The notes under the pieces were generated by a model. That model had not been told where the DNA came from. It was given only the letters and a program-made list of their open reading frames with translations, and made no database searches. Shown here piece after piece: positions 50,029-58,871 of a stretch of DNA of 64,000 nt; position 1 is the stretch's first letter; each line of letters starts with the position of its first letter. The stretch lies in contig JBFWQO010000001.1 of NCBI GenBank assembly GCA_050249415.1, positions 434,001 to 498,000 on the forward strand. The letters are read 5' to 3'. The translations under genes and the position numbers were made by a program. Origin of the DNA: CADEFQ01 sp050249415 (GTDB lineage Bacteria; Pseudomonadota; Gammaproteobacteria; Steroidobacterales; Steroidobacteraceae).

Positions 50029-51216
50029 TCAGAACGCGTTGATGCCCGTCAGTTCGCGCCCGATCGTCAGCTGGTGCACGGTTTCAGTGCCCTCGTAGGT
50101 GATCACGCTCTCGAGGTTCAGCATGTGGCGGATCGGGACGTACTCGGCGCTGATGCCCGCGCCGCCCAGCATGTCGCGCGCGTCGCGCGCGATGTCGAGC
50201 GCCATGCGGCAATTGTTCCACTTCGCGAGCGAGACGTGCGAGGGCATCATGTCGCCCTGGTCCTTCAGCCGCCCGAGCTGCAGCGACAGCAGCTGCGCGG
50301 TGGTGATGCGGCGCGCCATGTCGGCGAGGCGCAACTGGATCGCCTGGTTTTGGGCGAGCGGGCGGCCGAACAGCACGCGTGTCTTCGTGTAGTCGATCAT
50401 CTGCGCGAGGCAGGCCTGCGCGGCGCCGATCACGCCCCACGAGATGCCGTAGCGGGCCTGCGTGAGGCACGACAGCGGGCCGCGCAGCCCGACGACGCCC
50501 GGCAGCATCTGCTCTTCCGGTACGACCACGTTGTCGAAGAAGAGCGCCGAGGTGACGGAGGCGCGCAGGCTGAACTTGTTGCCGATCTCGGGCGCCGAGT
50601 AGCCCTTCGTGCCTTTCTCGACGATGAAGCCGCGGATGCCTTCGTCGGTCATCGCCCACACGACGCAGAGGTCGGCGATCGCACCGTTCGTGATCCACAT
50701 CTTCGAACCGTTGATGACCCAGTCCTTGCCGCGCTTTCTGGCATGGGTCTTCATGTTCGCCGGGTCCGAGCCGCCGTGCGGTTCGGTCAGGCCGAAACAG
50801 CCGATCAGCTCGCCCTTCGCCATGCGGGGCAGGTACTTCTCCTTCTGCCCTTCGCTGCCGAAGGCGTGGATCGGGAACATGCAGAGCGAGGATTGCACCG
50901 ACACGAAACTGCGCACGCCCGAGTCGCCGCGCTCGAGCTCCTGGCAGATGAGGCCGTAGCTGACGCCGTTCAGCCCGGCGCAGCCGTAACCCTCGATCGA
51001 GGAGCCGAGCAGGCCGAGCCGGGCGAGTTCCGGCACGAGCTCCTGCGGGAAACGATGGCTCTCGAAACACTCCCGGATGATCGGCAAAACCTTGTCGTCG
51101 ACCAGCCGGGCGACCGAGTCCTGCACCATGCGCTCATCTTCGCCGAGCAGGTTGCGGATGCCGTAGAGGTCCATCGGGTCGAGCGCGACGTGCTTCGTGC
51201 GGGCGGGTGCGGCCAC
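50029..51216 (-). CDS. gcdH: Glutaryl-CoA dehydrogenase
   Basis: A 395-residue acyl-CoA dehydrogenase. The FAD/substrate segments GCFGLTEPHGGSDPANMKTHA and WVINGSKMWITNGAIADLCVVWA are typical. The catalytic base Glu lies in ITYEGTETVHQLTIGRELTG. The N-terminus DLLYGI-like region (DPMDLYGIRNLLGEDERMVQDSVARLVDDKVLPII) and overall match favour GcdH, which converts glutaryl-CoA to crotonyl-CoA plus CO2 in lysine and tryptophan breakdown. Start is GTG at 51216 with AGGAGA upstream. It is 30 nt upstream of the M48 gene on the same strand. Confidence 0.9.
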   Translation of the reverse strand: MAAPARTKHVALDPMDLYGIRNLLGEDERMVQDSVARLVDDKVLPIIRECFESHRFPQELVPELARLGLLGSSIEGYGCAGLNGVSYGLICQELERGDSGVRSFVSVQSSLCMFPIHAFGSEGQKEKYLPRMAKGELIGCFGLTEPHGGSDPANMKTHARKRGKDWVINGSKMWITNGAIADLCVVWAMTDEGIRGFIVEKGTKGYSAPEIGNKFSLRASVTSALFFDNVVVPEEQMLPGVVGLRGPLSCLTQARYGISWGVIGAAQACLAQMIDYTKTRVLFGRPLAQNQAIQLRLADMARRITTAQLLSLQLGRLKDQGDMMPSHVSLAKWNNCRMALDIARDARDMLGGAGISAEYVPIRHMLNLESVITYEGTETVHQLTIGRELTGINAF

Positions 51217-51279
51217 AGGGCGGTCTCCTGAACGGGGCCGTACAGTATAGCCGGGCGGCCCGGTCCCCTGCCGGGTCGA

Positions 51280-51777
51280 CTACCTGCCAGGGCGGGCGTC
51301 GCCGCGCCGCACGAGCGGCAGGCCGAGGCTCCGGTACACGAAGGCGAGGAGCCACAGCGGGCCGATCAGCAGGAACTGCAGGTCCTTGAAGAAGGACGGG
51401 CGCTTGCCCTCGAACACGTGGCCGATGAACTGCCCGATCCATGCGACGACGAAGATCACCGTGCAGGTCTGCCACAGCGGCCAGGCGAGCCGCTCGAGCG
51501 CGAGCACGATGCCGAACATCACGGCAAACACGAGCGCGCTGCCGAGCGACAGCGGCGGCGACAGCGCGAAGTAGTAGGCGAGGCTCAGCACCGCGGCGAT
51601 CGTCGCCCAGTTGAGCCACGGCGAGACGTGCGCGAATGCCGTGGGCACGGGCAACGACCAGAAAAGGCCGATCACCGCGATCACGATCGCGGGCACGCAG
51701 GTCCAGTGCAGGCGCTTGTTCACCGTATTCCTGTGACTCTCGCCGTACTCGTCGAGCCACTGCGTCACCGTGCGCAT
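51280..51777 (-). CDS. Mpo1-like (DUF962) membrane protein
   Basis: A 165-residue protein with four membrane segments. The N-terminal histidine/asparagine motif WLDEYGESHRNTVNKRLHWTCVP matches the Mpo1/DUF962 family, and a second His lies in WIGQFIGHVFEGKRPSFFKD. Yeast Mpo1 is an Fe2+-dependent dioxygenase in alpha-oxidation of 2-hydroxy fatty acids. The ATG at 51777 has GAAGGGT about 10 nt upstream; the frame opens further but without the motif. It is divergent from the DUF4442 gene (44 bp) and upstream of gcdH. Confidence 0.88.
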   Translation of the reverse strand: MRTVTQWLDEYGESHRNTVNKRLHWTCVPAIVIAVIGLFWSLPVPTAFAHVSPWLNWATIAAVLSLAYYFALSPPLSLGSALVFAVMFGIVLALERLAWPLWQTCTVIFVVAWIGQFIGHVFEGKRPSFFKDLQFLLIGPLWLLAFVYRSLGLPLVRRGDARPGR

Positions 51778-51821
51778 GGTGTACCCTTCGGACTCGTTCA
51801 CGGCCCAGACGCTAACCCGAC

Positions 51822-52367
51822 GTGCCTGCCACCGCAAGTTCGCCCCGCCTGATGCAGCGCCTGATGGGCTGGGTCATGGCGCGGCGCTGGCTCACCGACG
51901 CGCGCAAGCTCGAGTGGTACCCGCCGTTCTGGCTGATGCGCATCCGCGTGCTCGAGATTCGCGACGACTGGCGCGTGGTGCGCATCCGCCTGCCGCTGCA
52001 CTCGATTTCCCGCAATCCGGGCGGCGTGATGTTCGGCGGCTTCCAGGCGTCGCTCGCCGATCCGGTCGCGGCGCTCGCGTGTGCGCGCGTCTTCCCCGGC
52101 CACTCGGTGTGGACGCGCAGCCTCGCGATCGACTTCGACCGTGGCGGCAGCACGGATCTCGAGCTGCGCTTCGAGATGTCGCCGTCGCAGGAAAGAGACA
52201 TCCGCGCCGAACTCGCCGCGCGCGGCCGCGCGACACCGGTTTTCGAGTATGGCTATCACCTCACCGACGGCACGCGCTGCACACGCATTCGCAATACGGT
52301 GGCCATCCGCCCCCGGGGGTATGATCGCGCCACGACGCCGCCGGCATCCGGCAGTGGCGTCGAGTAG
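51822..52367 (+). CDS. DUF4442 hotdog-fold (thioesterase-like) protein
   Basis: A 181-residue protein of the DUF4442/PaaI-like hotdog superfamily. Recognisable stretches are YPPFWLMRIRVLEIRDDWRVVRIRLPLHSISRNPGGVMFGGFQASLADPVAALA, which holds the usual N-x-x-G-x-x-x-G helix start. Members are putative acyl-CoA thioesterases. GTG at 51822 is used; a GCTAAC -10-like element ends 5 nt before it, so a leaderless message is possible. An ATG at 51852 would remove only the unconserved first ten residues. Confidence 0.78.
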   Translation: MPATASSPRLMQRLMGWVMARRWLTDARKLEWYPPFWLMRIRVLEIRDDWRVVRIRLPLHSISRNPGGVMFGGFQASLADPVAALACARVFPGHSVWTRSLAIDFDRGGSTDLELRFEMSPSQERDIRAELAARGRATPVFEYGYHLTDGTRCTRIRNTVAIRPRGYDRATTPPASGSGVE

Positions 52368-52393
52368 CGCGTAGCGCGCGGGGAATCGGATCC

Positions 52394-53077
52394 ATGCCAC
52401 GTCCCGTCATCGTCCAGACCCTTCTGTTCGCGGCGTTCGTCATTGCCGCGACGGCCGGGTGCCACACGACCGATGCGTACACCGGCGAGCGCGAGATGGG
52501 GAAGACATCGAAGGGCGCGATGATCGGCGCCGCCTCCGGTGCCGTGATCGGACTGATCACGGGCGACAGCTCGCGTGAACGCCGCGAGCGTGCGCTGATC
52601 GGCGCCGGCATCGGTGGCCTCACCGGCGCGGGCATCGGTGCCTACATGGACAGGGAGGAGGCGAAGCTGCGCGAGCAGCTGCGCGGCACGGGCGTGTCGG
52701 TGACGCGCGTCGGCGACAACATCACGCTCAACATGCCCGGGAATATCACGTTCAGGACCGACAGCGCGGACCTGAACGCGTCGTTCTTCGGCGTGCTCGA
52801 TTCGGTGGCGCTCGTCGCGAAGGAATACGACAAGACCCTCATCGAAGCGGCCGGCCACACGGACAGCACCGGCAGCGAAGACTACAACCAGGACCTCTCC
52901 GGGCGCCGCGCCCGCACCGTGACCGGGTACCTCCGCAGCCGCGGCATTCGCGCGGACCGGCTGATCGCGGTCGGTGTGGGGGAAATGCGCCCGATGGCGG
53001 GCAACGACTCGGTTGAAGGACGCGCACGGAACCGGCGCGTGGAGCTGACCTTCGCGCCGATCAGGCAGCCGCGGTGA
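52394..53077 (+). CDS. OmpA family lipoprotein (YiaD-like)
   Basis: A 227-residue outer-membrane lipoprotein. The signal ends VIAATAGC. A glycine-zipper segment (GAMIGAASGAVIGLITG and ALIGAGIGGLTGAGIGAYMD) follows. The C-terminal OmpA peptidoglycan-binding domain (about 105-225) has ITFRTDSADLN, EAAGHTDSTGSEDYNQDLSGRRARTV and the NRRVELTF ending, with the diaminopimelate-binding Asp and Arg. It tethers the outer membrane to the wall. Its 3' end overlaps the rpoH stop convergently by 17 bp. Confidence 0.9.
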   Translation: MPRPVIVQTLLFAAFVIAATAGCHTTDAYTGEREMGKTSKGAMIGAASGAVIGLITGDSSRERRERALIGAGIGGLTGAGIGAYMDREEAKLREQLRGTGVSVTRVGDNITLNMPGNITFRTDSADLNASFFGVLDSVALVAKEYDKTLIEAAGHTDSTGSEDYNQDLSGRRARTVTGYLRSRGIRADRLIAVGVGEMRPMAGNDSVEGRARNRRVELTFAPIRQPR

Positions 53078-53933
53078 GCGCGCCGCGCAGCTTCTTCAGC
53101 GCAGCCGCTTCGATCTGCCGCACGCGTTCCGCCGACACGCCGTATTCGTCGGCGAGGTCGTGCAGGGTTGCCTTGTTCTCCGTGATCCAGCGCCGGCGCA
53201 CGATGTCGCGGCTGCGCTGATCGAGCGCCTCGATCGCGCCGGCGAGATGCGCGGACGTGTCGCGCTGCCACTCGTCGTCGGCCACGAGTTCGGCCGGGTC
53301 CGCATCGGGCGCCGGGAGGTAGGCGGCGGGCCCGTAGCCTTCATCGTCGTCGGCGTCGGGGGCCGGATCGAACGACAGGTCGCGCGAGGCGAGCCGCTGC
53401 TCCATCTCGGTGACTTCCTCGGCGCGCACGCCGAGGTCCTTCGCGACTGCGAGCGTTTCTTCGTGCGACAACCACGCGAGGTTCTTCTTCATGCGGCGCA
53501 GGTTGAAGAAGAGCTTGCGCTGCGCCTTGGTCGTCGCGATCTTCACGAGCCGCCAGTTGCGCAGCACATATTCGTGGATCTCGGCCCGGATCCAGTGCAC
53601 CGCGAACGATACGAGCCGCACGCCGAGCGCCGGCTCGTAGCGCTTGACGGCTTTCATCAGGCCGATGTTGCCTTCCTGCACGATGTCCGCCAGCGGCAGG
53701 CCATAGCCGGTGTAGCCGCGTGCGACATGGACGACGAAGCGCAGGTGCGACAGCACGAGTTCGCGCGCGGCCGACAGGTCGCCTTCGTTGCGAAAGCGCT
53801 CGGCGAGTTCGCGCTCCTGCTCGCGCGTGAGCACGGGGATCTGCGCCACCCGGTCGAGGTAGGCGTCGAAGCTGCCGATCGGGGCCGACAGCAGGAAATC
53901 ATTGCGGCGGGCGACGAGCTGCATTCCGTTCAT
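53061..53933 (-). CDS. rpoH: RNA polymerase heat-shock sigma factor sigma-32
   Basis: A 290-residue group 3 sigma factor. Region 2 contains LVLSHLRFVVHVARGYTGYGLPLADIVQEGNIGLMKAVKRY. The RpoH box QRKLFFNLRR, which sets sigma-32 apart, follows region 2.4. Region 4.2 is LHDLADEYGVSAERVRQIEAAALKKLR. It directs transcription of chaperone and protease genes. Shine-Dalgarno TTGAGGAT is adjacent to the ATG. A CIRCE-like element overlaps its probable promoter. The divergence from ftsX order seen in E. coli (ftsX then rpoH, same strand) is kept here: ftsY-ftsE-ftsX precede rpoH. Confidence 0.95.
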   Translation of the reverse strand: MNGMQLVARRNDFLLSAPIGSFDAYLDRVAQIPVLTREQERELAERFRNEGDLSAARELVLSHLRFVVHVARGYTGYGLPLADIVQEGNIGLMKAVKRYEPALGVRLVSFAVHWIRAEIHEYVLRNWRLVKIATTKAQRKLFFNLRRMKKNLAWLSHEETLAVAKDLGVRAEEVTEMEQRLASRDLSFDPAPDADDDEGYGPAAYLPAPDADPAELVADDEWQRDTSAHLAGAIEALDQRSRDIVRRRWITENKATLHDLADEYGVSAERVRQIEAAALKKLRGALTAAA

Positions 53934-53943
53934 ATCCTCAAGT

Positions 53944-53970
53944 CTAGCACTCGGGCTGTTAGAGTGCTAA
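53944..53970. promoter_or_regulatory. CIRCE element (HrcA operator) upstream of rpoH
   Basis: CTAGCACTC-N9-GAGTGCTAA matches the CIRCE consensus TTAGCACTC-N9-GAGTGCTAA at 17 of 18 positions with the exact 9-bp spacer. It sits 10 bp from the rpoH start. A weak promoter on the minus strand (TTAGCA, 18 bp, TAGACT) is embedded in the two arms. HrcA bound here would repress rpoH until heat shock. Confidence 0.8.
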
Positions 53971-54110
53971 AGGCTGTGGTGGTTCCCGTAGAATGGCTTT
54001 TTTTATCAGCAGCTTACGGCGAACGGCGAACAGCGAACGGCCAGAAGGGGACCGCACGCCAGCCCTCGTGCTTCTGGCTGATCGCCGATCGCCACTCGCC
54101 GCGCGCCTCC
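53971..54110. other. Intergenic region between ftsX and rpoH with iterated short repeats
   Basis: This 140-bp stretch holds no gene. The CGAAC-type unit is iterated at about 54017-54042 (GGCGAAC-GGCGAAC-AGCGAAC-GGCC). CCAGAAG (54041-54047) pairs with CTTCTGG (54071-54077). A seven-T run at about 53998-54004 is not preceded by a stem on the plus strand, so no canonical terminator is called. Confidence 0.5.
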
Positions 54111-55037
54111 TCAGGCTTGCGGTTCTATGGCGCGCAGATGGCGGGCCGCCGCCCCCCAGGCGCCGATCCACCCGAGCAGGGCGCCGCCGCCGAGCAGGCG
54201 CAATGTGTCGTCCTGTCCCGGGCCGAGAAGCGTGTAGCGGCTACCGTAGGCCGCAGCGAGATCCGCCACGGCGGGCGCGAGCAGGGCCGTTGCACTGAAG
54301 ACGATGGCGAGCGCGAGCACCGCCCCGAGCACGCCATACAAGGTGCCCGTATAGAGGAATGGCCGGCGCACGAACGCATTCGAGCCGCCCACGAGCTTCG
54401 TGACCTCGATCTCGGCGCGCCGGTTCTGGATCTCGAGCCGTATCGTGTTGCCGACGACCGCGAGTACGCCGAACGCGAGCACCACGGCCGCGACCCCGAG
54501 CGCGCGCCGCAATACTTCGAGGATCGCGTTGAAGCGGTGTACCCACTCGATGTCCATCTGCACGAGTTCGACTTCCGGCCACGACGCGAAATAGTCCTTC
54601 AGCTTCGCGATCTCGGCGGTCGAATCGGCGCCGGCGCGCGGGCGGATGCCGAGCACGTGCGGCAGCGGGTTGTCGGTGACCGCATCGAGCGCGACGCCGA
54701 AGCCCGAGTACTTGCGAAACTCCGCGAGCGCCGCGTCGGCAGGGATCACCTTGACGGCAGCGACGCCCGGCCGCGATTGCGCGCGCTGCGCGAGCTGGCG
54801 CACCTTCTCGATCGGCGTGCCGAGCCTGAAATAGACGGAAAGATCGACGGCGTTGGCGAAATCGCCGGTGGCCGCGCGGGCATTGTCGACGAACAGCTTG
54901 AGGCCGAGCGGCAGCGCGAGCGCGAGGCCGATCACGGCGATCGTGAACAGCGTGGCGAGCGGCGCGCGGGCGAGCCGGCCTGCCGCGCCGAGCGCCGCCT
55001 GCAGGTGGCGTGCGAGCCAGGTGCCCGGCCCCGTCAC
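54111..55037 (-). CDS. ftsX: Cell division protein FtsX
   Basis: A 308-residue inner-membrane protein with four membrane segments. An N-terminal one (ATLFTIAVIGLALALPLGLKLF) is followed by a periplasmic domain (about 55-165, with VYFRLGTPIEKVRQLA). Three C-terminal segments include the coupling motif RLEIQNRRAEIEVTKLVGGSNAFVRRPFLYTG. FtsX with FtsE regulates amidase activators at the division septum. GTG start overlaps the ftsE stop as GTGA. Confidence 0.94.
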   Translation of the reverse strand: MTGPGTWLARHLQAALGAAGRLARAPLATLFTIAVIGLALALPLGLKLFVDNARAATGDFANAVDLSVYFRLGTPIEKVRQLAQRAQSRPGVAAVKVIPADAALAEFRKYSGFGVALDAVTDNPLPHVLGIRPRAGADSTAEIAKLKDYFASWPEVELVQMDIEWVHRFNAILEVLRRALGVAAVVLAFGVLAVVGNTIRLEIQNRRAEIEVTKLVGGSNAFVRRPFLYTGTLYGVLGAVLALAIVFSATALLAPAVADLAAAYGSRYTLLGPGQDDTLRLLGGGALLGWIGAWGAAARHLRAIEPQA

Positions 55038-55729
55038 GGCGCGGCAGCCCCGATCGTCGGCACGCGCACGTCGCCGACACCGCGCACATGGCCGCTCTCC
55101 AGCACGATCTCGCGCTTGCCGAATTCGCGCACGAGGTGCATGTCGTGCGTGGCGACCATCACGGTCGTGCCGACTTCCTGGAACCGGCGAAAGACGTTCA
55201 TCACTTCGAGCGCGAGCTCGGGATCGAGGTTGCCCGTGGGTTCGTCCGCGATCAGCACGGCAGGCTTCGTGATCACCGCGCGGGCGATGCCGACACGCTG
55301 CTGTTCCCCGATTGACAATTCGAGCGGCAGCAGGCGTTCCTTGCCGAGGAGCCCCACCTGGTCGAGGGCCGCGCGCACGCGCTTGTCGATCTCGCGCAAG
55401 GGCGTGTCCGCGACGACGAGCGGCAGCGCGACATTGTCGAACACCGGGCGATCGACGAGCAGCTTGTGGTCCTGGAAAACGACGCCGATTCCGCGGCGAA
55501 AGGCCGGGATCCTGCGCGCCGGCAACGCGCCGGTGCCGCGGCCGTTCACCGTGACGACACCGCGCGTCGGCCGCTCGAGCAGCGCGATCAGCTTGAGCAC
55601 CGTGCTCTTGCCGGCGCCCGAGCGACCGGTGAGGAACACCATCTCGCCGCGCTGCACCTCGAAACTGACGCCCGAGATGGCTTCACGCCCGTTCGGGTAG
55701 CGCTTCGCGACGCGCTCGAAGCGGATCAC
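55034..55729 (-). CDS. ftsE: Cell division ATP-binding protein FtsE
   Basis: A 231-residue ABC ATPase. Walker A GRSGAGKST, Q-loop VFQDHKLL, signature LSIGEQQRVGIARA and Walker B VLIADEPTGNLD are complete; the switch His is in MVATHDM. The N-terminus IRFERVAKRYPNGREAISGVSFEV is FtsE-like. It powers FtsX, encoded directly downstream. GTG start overlapping the ftsY stop (GTGA); the three genes ftsY-ftsE-ftsX are fully coupled. Confidence 0.95.
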   Translation of the reverse strand: MIRFERVAKRYPNGREAISGVSFEVQRGEMVFLTGRSGAGKSTVLKLIALLERPTRGVVTVNGRGTGALPARRIPAFRRGIGVVFQDHKLLVDRPVFDNVALPLVVADTPLREIDKRVRAALDQVGLLGKERLLPLELSIGEQQRVGIARAVITKPAVLIADEPTGNLDPELALEVMNVFRRFQEVGTTVMVATHDMHLVREFGKREIVLESGHVRGVGDVRVPTIGAAAP

Positions 55730-56691
55730 GCCGGGGGCTCCGCGCCCTCGACCAGCGCATCGGTGAAGCCGCGCGCGTCGAACACGCCGAAGTCGTCGGC
55801 GCCCTCGCCGATGCCGATGTAGCGGATCGGCAGGCGCAACTGGCGCGCGATCGCGACGACGATACCGCCTTTCGCCGTGCCGTCGAGCTTCGTCAGCGCG
55901 AGCCCGGTGACTCCCATCGCCTCATTGAACTCGCGCGCCTGCGCCAGCGCGTTCTGGCCCTGGTTCGCGTCGAGCACCAGCAGCACTTCGTGCGGCGCGG
56001 ACGGATCGGCGCGCTGGATCACGCGCTTCACCTTCTTCAGCTCGTCCATCAGGTGCGACTGGTTCTGCAGGCGTCCGGCCGTGTCGCAGATCAGCACCTG
56101 GGTGCCGCGCGAGCGGGCCGACTGCAGCGCGTCGAATACCACCGCGGCGGGGTCCGCACCGGACTGCTGCGCGACCATCGCGGCACCGGTGCGGTCGGCC
56201 CATACGCCGAGCTGCTCGATGGCGGCGGCGCGAAAGGTGTCGCCCGCGGCGAGCACGACACTCTTGCCTTCCGCGCGCAGCCGCTGCGCGAGCTTGCCGA
56301 TCGTGGTGGTCTTGCCCGAGCCGTTGACGCCGACGACGAGCAGCACGAAGGGTTTGCGTGAGCCGCTGATGTCGAGCGGCTTCGCGCAGGGCTCCAGGAT
56401 CTCGAAGATGGCGTTCTTCAGCGCATCGACCAGCGCGTCGACGTCGTCGAGTTCCTTGCGGCGCACACGCTGCGCGAGCGCTTCGAGGATTTCATTGGTC
56501 GCCTCCACACCGACGTCGGCGGTGAGCAACCGCGTCTCGAGCTCCTCGAGCGCAGCGGCGTCGATCGCGCGGCCGCGAAACAGGTTCGCGAGGTCGTACG
56601 ACAACCATGAGTCCGGCTTGTTCAGCTTCGTGCGCAGGCGCCGGAAGAAGCCTTCGCGCGTCCCGCCGTTGTCGCTTTCGATCGTCGCCAT
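55726..56691 (-). CDS. ftsY: Signal recognition particle receptor FtsY
   Basis: A 321-residue SRP GTPase. The N domain (residues about 15-100) is followed by the G domain: G1 VVGVNGSGKTTTIGKLA, the insertion DTFRAAAIEQLGVWADR, G3 DTAGRLQNQSHLMDEL, G4 TKLDGTAKGG and the C-terminal GIGEGADDFGVFD. The acidic A domain found in E. coli is almost absent, which is common. It docks SRP-ribosome complexes to the membrane. Shine-Dalgarno-like GAGG precedes the ATG. Confidence 0.96.
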   Translation of the reverse strand: MATIESDNGGTREGFFRRLRTKLNKPDSWLSYDLANLFRGRAIDAAALEELETRLLTADVGVEATNEILEALAQRVRRKELDDVDALVDALKNAIFEILEPCAKPLDISGSRKPFVLLVVGVNGSGKTTTIGKLAQRLRAEGKSVVLAAGDTFRAAAIEQLGVWADRTGAAMVAQQSGADPAAVVFDALQSARSRGTQVLICDTAGRLQNQSHLMDELKKVKRVIQRADPSAPHEVLLVLDANQGQNALAQAREFNEAMGVTGLALTKLDGTAKGGIVVAIARQLRLPIRYIGIGEGADDFGVFDARGFTDALVEGAEPPA

Positions 56692-56758
56692 GCGCCTCGC
56701 CCGCAGTACCGCCCTATTGTAGCGGCTGCGCGGGCGAGGGGTTGGCGCCCGCCGGGCG

Positions 56759-58810
56759 CTAGGGTTGCACGACCGCCGGATTCGTGATGGCGACGATGGT
56801 GCCGTTCGTGGCCGCGAAGGTCACCGCCTGCGTCTGCATCTCGATGGTCGCGGGCAGGCTGGCGGTCGGGTCGAGGAGCGAGGAGTGCGCGCCGGCCGTG
56901 AAGTTGACGTAAGCGCGCGAGATCGGGTTCGCACCCGGCGTGCCGACCCTCGGCAGGGCCGCCACGTCGATCAGGCGCTGCGTCGCGGAATTCGGGATCA
57001 CGGTGTCGCCGAGCACCTGGTGCAGCAGGATCGGCTTCGCCGCGGCCGCGGCCGCCATGTAATTGACCGGATCGCCCGCTTCGATGACGTTCTGCGCATC
57101 GCGGAAGAACTGGTTGTAGAGCGTGGTGCCGGGCACGAGGCCCTGTGCCTGCAGGCCTGCATTGATGCGCGGCCCGAACGCGGGCGAATCACGCAACAGC
57201 TGCGTGACGAGCCCGCCCGGCACCGACAGCGTGGCGGTCTGCACGGCGGCCGACAGCGACAGCCACGGGACCGCGACGATGCTGCCGAGCGACTGGCCGA
57301 CGAAATGGATCCGCGTCGCGTCGATGTCGGAGACCGCGTCACCGGTGAGGTCGAGGTTGCCGACGCTGCGCGTGAAGGTGAGGAGGTCGGCCGACGCCTC
57401 GCGCAGGTTGTCGCGCGCGGTGAGCAGGCTCGAGAGATTGATGAAGCTCGCGCCGGAGGAGTCGATCACGCCGTCGGCGCCTGCGGCCCCCGTCGTATTG
57501 TTCATGACATCGAGGTTGAACGTACGTTCGTTCGCCGCCTGGTACAGCGGATTCGTCGCATCGGTGATGCCGTGGAGCGGCAGGTCGATCGCGACGACCA
57601 CGAAGCCCTGCGCCGCAAACGAATCGGCGAGCCCGAGCATGTTGGTGCGATTGCCGGTGATGCCGTGCTGGAAGATCACGACGGGCCAGCCGTTCACCGG
57701 CTTCGTGCGCCCGGATGCCGCGTTCGGCACCGTGGCGAGCAGCGGGATCGACAGTGTCTCGGTGGCGACCGGCACGGGATTGAACCGCGTGAGGAGCCGC
57801 GTGCCGCCGACCGGCGACGGATTGCCCTGCCAATAGCCGGTGAGCGGCGCGGCTTTCGACAGATAATAGGGCACCTGCAGGATGCCGGCATGGATATCGG
57901 CGACCCCCCGCAGCGCGGGATTGACCTGCTTCGTGTCGAGCCCGGTCGCCTGCGCGAGGATGGTGTGCGCCGTGGCGCCCGCGGCAACCGCCGCGAGCGA
58001 GTCGCGTGTGGAGCCCGTCGAGAAGCTGAAGGAGAGAATCACGTTCGCCGGGTTGATGCCGACTGCACCGGCGATCTGCAGGTGCGCACCGGTGAGCCGG
58101 CAAACACCATTCATGGTCGGATTCGTGATGCCCGGACAGGCCGCGCCGCCCGCGAGCGCGGTCTTGATCGCGGCGTAATCGCTGTCGGGCACGGCCGCCG
58201 CGCCGGCGGCATCCGTGATGCCGTTCGTGAGCAGCACGAGGTAACCGTTGTTTACCGCGCCCGCGCTCGGCACGAGCGGGTGCAACGGGCGGATCTCGAC
58301 GATCTGGCTGCCGACGCCCGCATCGGTGGCGAGCCCGACGCTGTAATCGACACCGGGAACGAGCACACCGGCGACGCCGACCGTCGCCTTGGTCGTATTG
58401 TCGATATTGACGCGCACGACGCGCACGCTGGCCGCGGTGAGCGATGCGGCGCTCACGGCGCCCGAGAAGCGGGCGCGGATCGGCGTGTTCACGCCATAGC
58501 CGTCGATCGAATTGAGTGCGGCCTGGGCCGGAATGAGCGCGTTGGCGGGCTGGATGTTGAGCGTGCCGTCGGTTGTGCCCGAGAAATACAGGTCGGTCGG
58601 ATAGGGCAGCAGTCCCTGCGCCACCTGGAAGAGCGGATGCAATGCGGTCGGCGCGGGCGGGACGGTGCTGCCGCCCGGCAGGCTGCCGCTCGACGTGTCG
58701 GTCTGCCCGATGCCGTCGCTGTCCATGCCCGATCCGCCGCTGCAGCCCGCGAACAGCAACGCGCCTGCTGCCAATGCCGGAAACAGTGACCTGCCGTAGA
58801 TCGGGTTCAT
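56759..58810 (-). CDS. VolA/Pla-1/cef family extracellular lipase, lipoprotein
   Basis: A 683-residue lipoprotein; the signal ends LLFAGC (Cys about 23), then a Gly/Ser linker. The N-terminal virulence-factor-lipase domain (LLPYPTDLYFSGTTDGTLNIQ, SIDGYGVNTPIRARFSG) is typical of the group. The alpha/beta hydrolase part has VVIFQHGITGNRTNM as oxyanion strand and the nucleophile in HFVGQSLGS. The C-terminal half carries LGDTVIPNSATQRL and TAGAHSSLLDP for the acid and His. It likely hydrolyses exogenous phospholipids or triglycerides at the surface. AGGGGAA precedes the start; a longer frame is not used. Confidence 0.88.
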   Translation of the reverse strand: MNPIYGRSLFPALAAGALLFAGCSGGSGMDSDGIGQTDTSSGSLPGGSTVPPAPTALHPLFQVAQGLLPYPTDLYFSGTTDGTLNIQPANALIPAQAALNSIDGYGVNTPIRARFSGAVSAASLTAASVRVVRVNIDNTTKATVGVAGVLVPGVDYSVGLATDAGVGSQIVEIRPLHPLVPSAGAVNNGYLVLLTNGITDAAGAAAVPDSDYAAIKTALAGGAACPGITNPTMNGVCRLTGAHLQIAGAVGINPANVILSFSFSTGSTRDSLAAVAAGATAHTILAQATGLDTKQVNPALRGVADIHAGILQVPYYLSKAAPLTGYWQGNPSPVGGTRLLTRFNPVPVATETLSIPLLATVPNAASGRTKPVNGWPVVIFQHGITGNRTNMLGLADSFAAQGFVVVAIDLPLHGITDATNPLYQAANERTFNLDVMNNTTGAAGADGVIDSSGASFINLSSLLTARDNLREASADLLTFTRSVGNLDLTGDAVSDIDATRIHFVGQSLGSIVAVPWLSLSAAVQTATLSVPGGLVTQLLRDSPAFGPRINAGLQAQGLVPGTTLYNQFFRDAQNVIEAGDPVNYMAAAAAAKPILLHQVLGDTVIPNSATQRLIDVAALPRVGTPGANPISRAYVNFTAGAHSSLLDPTASLPATIEMQTQAVTFAATNGTIVAITNPAVVQP

Positions 58811-58871
58811 GGAATTCCCCTCTCGACTCGTGCTCGTTCTGCGGTCCGGCACAGGTTACGCTTCCCGGATC

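Noticed and set aside
53995..54005. T-run after rpoH/CIRCE as a plus-strand terminator
   Set aside because: No GC-rich stem precedes it on the plus strand, and no plus-strand gene ends there.
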